A DNA stretch of 16,248 nt from a bacterium (GTDB lineage: Bacteria; UBA9089; CG2-30-40-21): positions 1-16,248 of the forward strand of contig JASEHA010000021.1 of the NCBI GenBank assembly GCA_030018795.1. The letters are read 5' to 3'. Shown here in pieces: positions 7,606 through 14,082 of the stretch (position 1 is its first letter; every line of letters begins with the position of its first letter). The position numbers and the translations under genes are program-made. The notes under the pieces were generated by a model that was not told the DNA's origin, ran no database searches, and saw nothing but the letters and a program-made list of their open reading frames with translations.

Positions 7606-7767
7606 CTACTCATCATGCTCTCCTGCTTTATGGCCATGCCCTTCATGCTCTTCTGCCGTATACTCCTGCTTATTATGCTCTCCTGCCTTTTCCTTAGGAG
7701 CACAACCTAACATAAACCCTGCTACCGCAAAAGTAACTACTACTAACCAGGAAATTTTAGCCTTCAT
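7606..7767 (-). CDS. Small His-rich lipoprotein at the head of the metal-efflux operon (53 aa)
   Basis: I do not recognise a named family. ATG 7767 follows a very strong ribosome binding site (caggaggaggtg, about 8 bases upstream), and the frame ends at TAG 7606-7608. Residues 1-21 are a lipoprotein signal (MKAK followed by a hydrophobic stretch) with lipobox MLGC and Cys22. The 31-residue remainder is charged and carries His31, His41, His44, His46 and His51 among many Glu. KAGEH occurs twice (27-31 and 47-51), around EEHEGHGH. The GHGH also ends the adaptor protein of the same operon. By inference it is a membrane-anchored periplasmic metal-binding or sensor protein. It is the first gene of the operon. 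The short length makes homology searches weak, so the call rests on the ribosome site, signal and context. Confidence 0.8.
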   Translation of the reverse strand: MKAKISWLVVVTFAVAGFMLGCAPKEKAGEHNKQEYTAEEHEGHGHKAGEHDE

Positions 7768-7798
7768 TCTTAATCACCTCCTCCTGTAACTTTTTTAA

Positions 7799-7850
7799 AC
7801 TCGATGTTCAAGTTTTTTTAACCTACGATAGTCAAAAATAGATGAGTGAA
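7799..7850. repeat. Dispersed repeat (actcgatgttcaag...gatgagtg), copy 1
   Basis: The segment from aactcgatgttcaag through gatgagtg recurs at 16193-16248 with one T fewer in the T-run and a 6-base insertion (tctttc). Its left part is the inverted form of the acttgaacatcgagt core at 40-54 and 13970-13984. Confidence 0.8.
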
Positions 7851-7865
7851 ACGAAGTTTCACTCA
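7843..7865. repeat. Perfect 10-bp-stem hairpin
   Basis: tgagtgaaac (7843-7852), loop gaa, then the exact complement (7856-7865). It sits between the metal operon and the diguanylate cyclase gene. It could act as a transcriptional boundary, but no T-run follows on either strand directly. Confidence 0.65.
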
Positions 7866-7873
7866 ATCCTCCA

Positions 7874-7926
7874 CATTACGAATTGAACGCATCAAGTAGT
7901 ACACAATAAGAGACATGAAAGACGTT
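7874..7926. repeat. 53-bp dispersed direct repeat, copy 1
   Basis: Identical over 53 bases to 13735-13787 (begins cattacgaattgaacgcatc, ends catgaaagacgtt). Both copies are non-coding, and together they flank the whole chemosensory module. Confidence 0.88.
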
Positions 7927-7948
7927 GCAATCAGTTTCCCACCTACCC

Positions 7949-8037
7949 AGTGCACCAGACACCAGTCGGTCGCAATCCTTTTTTTCATCAAATATCAGTT
8001 TCTCACGGTGCACTGGTATCCTGGTGACTGGTGCACT
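7949..8037. repeat. Inverted repeat of agtgcaccag units beyond the diguanylate cyclase gene
   Basis: agtgcaccagacaccag (near 7949-7966) pairs, one mismatch, with ctggtgactggtgcact (about 8021-8037). It lies just downstream of the REC-GAF-GGDEF stop and is followed by T-rich sequence on the + strand. Similar units recur at 13421-13485 and 13837-13870. Confidence 0.65.
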
Positions 8038-8048
8038 TTTTTCATTTT

Positions 8049-9518
8049 TTACACCGCCACTTCCACCTTATTTCTTCCACTATGCTTTGCTCGATACAAC
8101 GCCTGATCAGTACGATCAATCAACTCATACTGGGTTTGGGCTAATATTTCTGGATAGCTGCTTACCCCAAGGCTGATGGTAATCTGCCGTTCTGGGGGAA
8201 GTTCTGAAAAAGCCATATTTTCTATTGACTGCCTTATCCGTTCAGCTGTTTGATGAGCACCGATTAGATTTGTAGCTGGGAATATCAAGGCAAACTCCTC
8301 ACCACCATACCTTGCCGCAAAATCAACATCTCGTATGCTTTTCTTCAGGCAGGCAGATACCTCTCGCAGAACCGAATCACCCATCCTGTGTCCATAAACA
8401 TCATTTACGCTCTTAAAATGGTCAATATCAATCAGGATTAAAGCAAAAAGAGAATTATACCGCTTGCAACGGTTAAACTCATTGGCAATTATCTCTTGAA
8501 AATGCCGATGATTATAACACTTGGTCAACCCATCTGTGATTGCCATGCGTTTGATCTCTTCATGAAGCATGACATTATTGATTACAATCGATGACTCATT
8601 AACAACCACATTCAGGGTATCAATCACCTCTCCACTAAACATATTATCATCCGGACTGCTCAAGCCGATAACCCCAATTACATCCTTATGAGCCATAAGC
8701 GGTAATGATATATATGTCTTGTGTTTATGCGGAGGAGTGGTATCCTTTGAAGGGATATTAGTCGCCTGATTAAAGGTTGTTATGTGAATGTTTGTTTTAT
8801 CTATAGAATATCCAAGATATTGCATAGCATCCTGCTTGATTTTCTCAATCATGGTATGTAAGTATGCATCATTTACAAATTGATTTATATAAACCGTTAG
8901 ACGGCTTGATTCATCATTTTCCTTTAATAAAATCATGCCTGCATGATAATTTACCACACGGGTCAAAACATGAAGGATTTCCCTAATAATATCATCACAC
9001 TTATCCTCTGTTTGAGCAATATGGTTGACAAGATTCATTAGTGTTGTCTGGAACAGCCTTTTATCCAGCAGCTCATTTACCCTGGAAAGGATACTGTCAA
9101 AGCTAACCGTCTCTTTCTTATTCAACCTCTTATCTGATGAAACATTTTTCTGCTCTTTAAGAATCCTTTCAATGGACTCAAACAAAGCCATTGACTCAAA
9201 ATCCTTAACAATAAAATCATCTGCCCCAGTTTCAAGCCCCCAGAACTTATCCTTTGGCTGGTCCTGTCCGGTAAGCATAATTACTGGAATAGATGCCGTA
9301 TCCTTATCGCCCTTTATCAAACGGCAAACCTGATACCCATTCATCTTAGGCATAAGAATATCCAGCAATATAAGGTCCGGAGCCTCCTTATACACCATTT
9401 CAATCGCATCAATCCCATCGCAGGCGGTTACGACCTCATATCCTTCACTGGAAAGAGCAAATTTTAACATCTCAACGATTGTTGGACTATCATCAGCAAT
9501 CAATATCTTTTGTACCAT
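8049..9518 (-). CDS. REC-GAF-GGDEF response regulator, diguanylate cyclase
   Basis: A 489-aa cytosolic protein predicted to make c-di-GMP from two GTP when phosphorylated. The REC domain (1-120) has acidic Asp9/Asp10, phospho-acceptor Asp53 (LLDILMP), Thr83 and Lys105. A GAF-like domain covers about 155-320 (NLVNHIAQTEDKCDDIIREILHVL, then SLPLMAHKDVIGVIGLSS). The GGDEF domain spans about 325-489, with LIDIDHFKSVND (metal site), active-site GGEEF (405-409) and an intact inhibitory I-site RDVD (396-399) five residues before it. It is therefore likely active and product-inhibited. The start at ATG 9518 has only a weak agagg site about 12 bases upstream. It is third in a CheA-CheB-cyclase cluster, matching the WspR position, but WspR has no GAF domain. 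A 286-base repeat-rich spacer separates it from cheB, so a separate promoter is possible. Confidence 0.93.
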   Translation of the reverse strand: MVQKILIADDSPTIVEMLKFALSSEGYEVVTACDGIDAIEMVYKEAPDLILLDILMPKMNGYQVCRLIKGDKDTASIPVIMLTGQDQPKDKFWGLETGADDFIVKDFESMALFESIERILKEQKNVSSDKRLNKKETVSFDSILSRVNELLDKRLFQTTLMNLVNHIAQTEDKCDDIIREILHVLTRVVNYHAGMILLKENDESSRLTVYINQFVNDAYLHTMIEKIKQDAMQYLGYSIDKTNIHITTFNQATNIPSKDTTPPHKHKTYISLPLMAHKDVIGVIGLSSPDDNMFSGEVIDTLNVVVNESSIVINNVMLHEEIKRMAITDGLTKCYNHRHFQEIIANEFNRCKRYNSLFALILIDIDHFKSVNDVYGHRMGDSVLREVSACLKKSIRDVDFAARYGGEEFALIFPATNLIGAHQTAERIRQSIENMAFSELPPERQITISLGVSSYPEILAQTQYELIDRTDQALYRAKHSGRNKVEVAV

Positions 9519-9546
9519 TTATCACAAGCCTCTTATTGATCCGTAA

Positions 9547-9801
9547 GTGGTGAATGATGATCAGTAATGAGGTAATCAGTGATTATACTTTAGTCGATCA
9601 TAATCTGTGATTCTTTAACGAAGTGTAAGAAAATGAAGGTAGTGTTGGTAATCGGTAATCAGGTAATCGGTAGGACTGATTTTACCGATAACCGGTTACC
9701 GATAACCTAATTCTTACTCCACTTGTTGTCCAATCACAAATTATGCCCTTATTGAGTATAGTATGCTGCCTGATCACCGATTACTATTCACCATTCATCA
9801 C
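9547..9801. repeat. Nested inverted repeats of ggtaatcgg/gtgaat units between cheB and the cyclase gene
   Basis: The inner pair is ggtaatcggtaatcaggtaa... (9647-9672) against its near-complement at 9683-9707, with a 10-base loop. The outer, looser pair is 9547-9583 (gtggtgaatgatgatcag) against 9771-9800. Together they fill most of the 286-base spacer. No gene is present. Confidence 0.65.
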
Positions 9802-9804
9802 GTT

Positions 9805-10929
9805 CTAACCCTTAACCATCCTCATAATCTCAAACGGGATTATATCCACTGGCAATACCTTTTGAGCTGCCCCCATATCTATAGCTACCTTAGGCATTCC
9901 AAAGATGGTAGAAGTATTCTTATCCTGGGCAATGGTTGCTGCCCCTTTATCCCTCATCTTTTTCAGTCCATCTGCTCCATCTCCGCCCATACCAGTAAGA
10001 ATGACACCTATTGCCCTATTTTCATAAACATCAGCTACTGATGAGAGAAGGGCTGTAACTGCTGGTTTATGCCCGCCAATTGGCGGTGAATCATCAAGTC
10101 TTATTTGTTTATATCCATCTACCCGCATATTAAACCTGCAAGGGGCAACATAGATAACGCCACCCTGCAACAACTCTCTATCTGTTCCCAATTTTATCTT
10201 AAGCGCGCATTCTGCCTCCAGCCAGTCAACTAACCCATCAATAAACCCGTCTGCAATATGCTGGACAAGAACTATAGGCAGGGGGAAATCCTTTGGTATT
10301 GGGGATAAAACCTGCTGTAATGCCTTTGGACCACCAGTAGATGCCCCAATTGCTACTATTTCAAAGGCATCTGTTTTTCTTAAACCCTCAGGTGATATTT
10401 GCGGCAAGACATATGCAGGAAACTCGCTGCGAGGGATCTTTGGTGCTGACAATTTTTCTGTTGAAATATCTTCTGCCAGAGGAGCTGTCTCTATCCTTTG
10501 TTCCCTTCGTTTGCCAGAAAGGTGGGTGACAACCTTTATCTTTGATAATAGCTTTACCTTTGCCTTTAACTCACGTTCAAGCTTTGCCTGTCCCTCCCAG
10601 ACCCCCATAGTTGGCTTCTCAAAAACATCTAAGGCACCAATCTCCATTGCCTTAAAGGCAAACCCCACTTCCTTATTCACCAGACTGCTAATCACCAGGA
10701 TAGGTGTTGGGGTATAAGCCATGATCTCTTCAATAGCCTCCAGCCCATTCTTGATAGGCATATTAATATCCATAGTAATAATTGACGGTTTTAACCTTGC
10801 AGCCAGATCAATTGCCTCAACCCCATTTCTGGCTGTGCCAACTATCTCTATCTCAGGGTCACTTCTTAATATCTTGGTAATGATCTCCCGGACAACCAGA
10901 GAATCATCAACAACCAGAACACGTATCAT
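9805..10929 (-). CDS. cheB: Chemotaxis-type protein-glutamate methylesterase/deamidase CheB
   Basis: A 374-aa REC-methylesterase protein that removes methyl groups from receptor glutamates, giving adaptation. The REC domain (1-106) has Asp8/Asp9, phospho-site Asp54 and Lys105 (FEKP). A linker (about 107-187) is rich in charged residues and Pro. The C-terminal catalytic domain carries the triad Ser197 (IGASTGGPK), His224 (LVQHIADGF) and Asp317 (LTGMGGDGADG), with YVAPCRFNMRV at 260-270 and IFGMPKVAI at 342-350. All family features are intact. A gaggtgg site precedes ATG 10929. It sits 87 bases after the hybrid CheA, which would phosphorylate it; that gap contains a 9-bp inverted repeat cgtgtccgt/acggacacg. 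In the Wsp comparison it corresponds to WspF. Confidence 0.96.
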   Translation of the reverse strand: MIRVLVVDDSLVVREIITKILRSDPEIEIVGTARNGVEAIDLAARLKPSIITMDINMPIKNGLEAIEEIMAYTPTPILVISSLVNKEVGFAFKAMEIGALDVFEKPTMGVWEGQAKLERELKAKVKLLSKIKVVTHLSGKRREQRIETAPLAEDISTEKLSAPKIPRSEFPAYVLPQISPEGLRKTDAFEIVAIGASTGGPKALQQVLSPIPKDFPLPIVLVQHIADGFIDGLVDWLEAECALKIKLGTDRELLQGGVIYVAPCRFNMRVDGYKQIRLDDSPPIGGHKPAVTALLSSVADVYENRAIGVILTGMGGDGADGLKKMRDKGAATIAQDKNTSTIFGMPKVAIDMGAAQKVLPVDIIPFEIMRMVKG

Positions 10930-10948
10930 CCTTCCACCTCTTAATCGT

Positions 10949-11003
10949 TTACCGTGTCCGTATTTTGTCCATATTTTCTACAAACACGCTAAACGGACAC
11001 GGA
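10949..11003. repeat. Inverted repeat in the cheA-cheB spacer
   Basis: cgtgtccgt (about 10950-10958) pairs with acggacacg (about 10994-11002) across a 35-base loop. There is no T-run. It is a minor structured element within the operon. Confidence 0.45.
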
Positions 11004-11016
11004 CAAGCGAATTCTC

Positions 11017-13383
11017 TCATCCAATCAGCTGTTCTACTGTATCCAACAGTTTCGATTGATCAAACGAGGTCTTGACAATATAGGCATCTGCCCCAACATC
11101 AATCCCTCTTCTCTTATCCTCTTCCTTTTCCCTGGCAGTCACAATAACTACAGGTATATCCTTGTAATAAGCGTCTTCCCTTAGCCTTTCAGTTAACGAA
11201 AACCCATCCATCCTTGGCATTTCAACATCTGTAACAACCAGATCATATTGCTTCTTCTTTGCCTTTTCAAAACCATCTACACCATCAACAGCCAGATCAA
11301 CTGCATATCCAGCTGTTTCAAGCATACTCTTCTCCAATTCCCTTAAAACAGAGGCATCATCAACCACAAGGATAGAATAGGTTGGATGCTGTTCATCCTT
11401 AATATCTTCTAATAGATGGGTTTCCTTCACACTTTTAGCCAATTTTATCATTTCCGAGACATTAAGGATGATAACCACCTCACCCTCACCAAGTATGGTT
11501 GCCCCAGCAGTATTGGGGATACCCTTGAGATAATCACCAAGGTTCTTTATAACCACCTCTTCCTCACTTATCAACTCATCCACCAAAAATCCTATCCGTA
11601 TCTCATCCACATTAAGTATGATTATAGGCAGCTTCTCATTAATTGTCTTTTTTGTTCCCACTGATTTCAAATCAAGCACTGAAGCCAATCGAACCACTGG
11701 GATATGCTTGCCATTAACAATGATAACATCCTTATCCACGACAGTCTTTATATCATGAAGCTCTACCCTGACTGTTTCCTCTATGGTTATTGTTGGAATA
11801 GCAAATATTTCAGAGCCTACCCTGATAATCATGGCATGGATAGTAGCTAAGGTTAGTGGCAGCATCATAGTAAACACGGTTCCCCTGCCAACATCAGACT
11901 GAACAGTAACCGTGCCCTTCATCTTTTCGATATTCTTCTTCACCACATCCAATCCAACACCACGACCAGAGACATCAGTGATTATCTCCTTAGTACTAAA
12001 GCCCGGCAAAAATATCAGATAGAGTGCCTCTTTATCTGAAAGCTTTTCTGCTTCTTGCGGAGTTATCACCTTTTTATAAAGAGCCGATTGTTTCACCTTA
12101 TTTGCGTCAATGCCTCTGCCATCGTCTTCGATACGGATAACAATCCTTCCTGCCTCATGAGCAGCAGAGAGGATTATTTTCCCTGCTCGCATCTTGCCGG
12201 CATCTATCCTATCTTGCGGCAGCTCAAGTCCATGATCAATGCAGTTTCTAATCAAATGTAGCAGAGGATCCTTTATCTCCTCTAATATCATCTTATCCAA
12301 TCCTGTATCACCGCCGCGAATCTCAAGGCTTACCTCTTTATTTGCCTCCATTGATATATCCCGCACCAATCTTGGAAAGGTATCAAATACTGTAGAAACA
12401 GGAAGCATTCTAACATCCATAACCACATGGTCAAGATCGCTGACAACCGTACTAAGCCGTGATGTACTTCCTGAATATTCCTTAAAAAGCTCATTTGCCC
12501 TCTCTCTGATCTGCTGGCCCAATTTATCAATCTGAGCAAATTCAGGGAATGCTCTCCCATTAAGAGAAGCCATTCTTTCCTTTGCCTGATCAAGGAAAAA
12601 TAATTGTGTTACAGTCAGGTTTTTTAACTCTTTTAATATCTCCAGAAGGTGATTGAAACGGATTTTATTAATAACCATCTCTGAGGTAAGGTTTAATAAG
12701 GCATCCAGTTTGCTAATCGCAACTCGAATAGTTTCCTCAACCTGAATTTTTTCTCGCCTTTCTCGCCCTTCTCGCCCTTCTCGCCCTTCTTGTGGAGATT
12801 CTTCTTCCTCCTGGATAGGTGCTGATGTAAATTCTGGCACTATTTCTGGTTTAGAATCCTGAATCTTGATTGGCAGCTCAAACATTGTTTTTTCTGGTTC
12901 AGGTATTGTGTCTGTGATTTTTTCATCTGGCGGGTTAATCGATGGCAAGCCAGCAGATGGAACATCCTTTTTTTCGCCTTTCTCGCCTTTCTTCAGCTTG
13001 CCTGTTTCTGCATCCTCAAGTCTGGACAACAATCCATCAAGTGATATATTTGCCTTTTGTCCCTTGATCTCAGCATCAAGGAGAACCTTAATGTTATCCA
13101 GACACTCAAAAAGGACATTTGAAAGTTCAGTGGTAAATGGGATCTGCTTTTCCTTTACCTTACCAAGCACATCCTCCATCTTATGACCTATCTGATTGAT
13201 CTCAAACAGACCAACCATCTTGGCTGAACCCTTAAGTGTATGGGCATCCCTGAATATTTCAGCAATTACATTCTCATCATCAGGATTTGTCTCAAGTGTT
13301 ACAAAGTTACGGTCTAACCTCTGAAGCCGCTCATCTGTTTCTTCCTTAAATTTGGCAATAAAGAAACTTTTATCAAATTTCAT
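11017..13383 (-). CDS. cheA: Hybrid chemotaxis histidine kinase CheA with C-terminal receiver domain
   Basis: A 788-aa cytosolic kinase. The Hpt domain (1-115) has phospho-His48 in RDAHTLKGSA. A 100-residue low-complexity linker (about 120-218) follows, with no recognisable P2 domain. Then come dimerisation (about 219-345), the HATPase (about 346-515; N-box LIRNCIDHG 377-385, G1 EDDGRGID 419-426, G2 GRGVGLDVV 473-481), a CheW-like coupling domain (about 515-655) and a receiver (668-788; Asp675/Asp676, phospho-Asp719 in TDVEMP, Thr749, Lys771). The linker contains EGREGREGRERREK (199-212) and KKGEKGEKK (131-139), encoded by the same tctcgcc-type repeat DNA seen between genes. An aggag site lies about 10 bases before ATG 13383. 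It is first in the cluster, with a promoter upstream. Kinase plus terminal REC is the WspE/FrzE arrangement; the missing P2 suggests phosphotransfer by direct docking. Confidence 0.95.
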   Translation of the reverse strand: MKFDKSFFIAKFKEETDERLQRLDRNFVTLETNPDDENVIAEIFRDAHTLKGSAKMVGLFEINQIGHKMEDVLGKVKEKQIPFTTELSNVLFECLDNIKVLLDAEIKGQKANISLDGLLSRLEDAETGKLKKGEKGEKKDVPSAGLPSINPPDEKITDTIPEPEKTMFELPIKIQDSKPEIVPEFTSAPIQEEEESPQEGREGREGRERREKIQVEETIRVAISKLDALLNLTSEMVINKIRFNHLLEILKELKNLTVTQLFFLDQAKERMASLNGRAFPEFAQIDKLGQQIRERANELFKEYSGSTSRLSTVVSDLDHVVMDVRMLPVSTVFDTFPRLVRDISMEANKEVSLEIRGGDTGLDKMILEEIKDPLLHLIRNCIDHGLELPQDRIDAGKMRAGKIILSAAHEAGRIVIRIEDDGRGIDANKVKQSALYKKVITPQEAEKLSDKEALYLIFLPGFSTKEIITDVSGRGVGLDVVKKNIEKMKGTVTVQSDVGRGTVFTMMLPLTLATIHAMIIRVGSEIFAIPTITIEETVRVELHDIKTVVDKDVIIVNGKHIPVVRLASVLDLKSVGTKKTINEKLPIIILNVDEIRIGFLVDELISEEEVVIKNLGDYLKGIPNTAGATILGEGEVVIILNVSEMIKLAKSVKETHLLEDIKDEQHPTYSILVVDDASVLRELEKSMLETAGYAVDLAVDGVDGFEKAKKKQYDLVVTDVEMPRMDGFSLTERLREDAYYKDIPVVIVTAREKEEDKRRGIDVGADAYIVKTSFDQSKLLDTVEQLIG
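12748..12789 (-). repeat. Coding tctcgcc-type tandem repeat in the cheA linker
   Basis: Units of about 9 bases (cttctcgcc and variants) repeat in frame and encode EGREGREGRERREK, residues 199-212. The same unit type is found between genes at 1-18 and 13922-13951. A related shorter tract at 12967-12993 encodes KKGEKGEKK. Confidence 0.85.
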
Positions 13384-13429
13384 CTATAAATTGCTCCTGC
13401 TTATTGGTAGCACAGGCATCCCAGTGCAC

Positions 13430-13485
13430 CAGTGCACCAGTCATCAGTCACCAGAGTATCAGTCAAATTCTTTACTGGTGCACTG
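13430..13485. repeat. Inverted repeat of gtgcaccag units in the cheA leader
   Basis: cagtgcaccagt (13430-13441) is exactly complementary to 13474-13485. The unit agtgcaccag is also tandemly doubled at 13423-13440. It lies between the predicted transcript start (about 13513) and cheA, so the mRNA leader would fold here. Confidence 0.7.
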
Positions 13486-13519
13486 TGCTTCCTTTCTCTC
13501 GCCTTAATCTAACAAATAT

Positions 13520-13548
13520 AGTATAACCATTAACCTCTCTTTTGTCAA
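13520..13548 (-). promoter_or_regulatory. Predicted sigma70-type promoter of the cheA-cheB cluster
   Basis: On the minus strand TTGACA (13548-13543), a 17-base spacer and TATACT (13525-13520). The expected transcript start is near 13513, giving a leader of about 130 nt that includes the inverted repeat at 13430-13485. Confidence 0.75.
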
Positions 13549-13734
13549 TCAATATTTTTGTATTATTAGCTGTAGGGACGAAAAACAAGAGGCGTTGCAA
13601 TCATTTTTCATCGAATCCTATTTTTCGCCTTTTCGCCTCGTTGCCTCCTTGCTCGACAATTTCCTCCTACTACTTTTCTCAAACAATTCGGAATCAACAA
13701 GTATCAGCCTTTTTCATCATGTCTTACCCTCTCC

Positions 13735-13787
13735 CATTACGAATTGAACGCATCAAGTAGTACACAATAAGAGACATGAAAGACGTT
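13735..13787. repeat. 53-bp dispersed direct repeat, copy 2
   Basis: Exact match to 7874-7926 in the same orientation. It is followed by acaatcgtttttcatcgaatcc, whereas copy 1 is followed by a diverged version, so homology may extend weakly on the right. Confidence 0.88.
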
Positions 13788-13951
13788 ACAATCGTTTTTC
13801 ATCGAATCCCAAAGTCTCAGTTTCTCACTAACGCCAGTCACCAGTGCACCAATCACCAGTTAACTGGTGTTCTGTTGCCCTTCCTAACTGTCGCAACCAT
13901 TTTTTCATCGAATCCCACTTTTTCTCGCCTTCTCGCCTTCTCGCCTTTCTC

Positions 13952-13986
13952 GCTTGGTCACCAGTAAAAACTTGAACATCGAGTAT
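13952..13986. repeat. 35-bp dispersed repeat, copy 2, abutting the argD stop
   Basis: Identical to 22-56 and also preceded by tctcgcc units. Read on the minus strand it follows the argD stop directly, as actcgatgttcaag plus five T's. That is a 6-bp stem with a C-A mismatch and a short T-run, so a weak terminator role for argBD is possible. Confidence 0.8.
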
Positions 13987-14082
13987 CAAGTATTTCCACA
14001 GACATGGCTATCAGAGTTCAGAAGTCCTGAATTTGCAAAACTCTCAATTATTCTATCAAGTATTTCCACAGCCATATCTATC
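13984..14082. repeat. 29-bp imperfect direct duplication at the 3' end of argD
   Basis: 13984-14012 and 14054-14082 match at 26 of 29 bases (tatcaagtatttccacag is identical in both), 70 bases apart. The inner copy encodes the conserved EIDMAVEILDRI. The outer copy, in a different frame, provides the last residues SDSHVCGNT and the stop. Confidence 0.75.

Larger units (their letters stand above)
13384..13985. other. Repeat-rich spacer between cheA and argD (602 bases)
   Basis: It holds the cheA leader with a 12-bp inverted repeat (13430-13441/13474-13485), the cheA promoter (13520-13548), and three copies of a degenerate motif gtygcaayc...tttttcatcgaatcc (near 13594, 13785 and 13889). It also holds tctcgcc-type tracts (13626-13645, 13922-13951), the second 53-bp repeat (13735-13787), agtcaccagtgcacca units (13837-13870) and the second 35-bp repeat (13952-13986). 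No frame has a credible ribosome site or domain. Confidence 0.75.

Noticed and set aside
7459..7710. 83-aa plus-strand frame opposite the small lipoprotein gene
   Set aside because: It is antisense to a better-supported gene with a strong ribosome site, and its Met/Leu/Cys-rich make-up is the mirror of His/Glu codons.
7799..7820. Hairpin plus T-run as a + strand terminator
   Set aside because: The stem is short with a mismatch on that strand, and no + strand gene precedes it.
7843..7865. Intrinsic terminator for the metal or cyclase transcripts
   Set aside because: The stem is good, but neither strand has a T-run directly after it, and its position is upstream of the metal operon rather than at its end.
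13594..13925. Possible CRISPR array from the gttgcaatc-like repeated motif
   Set aside because: Spacing is irregular (about 190 and 105 bases), copies are degenerate, and the intervening DNA is other repeat modules; no cas genes nearby.
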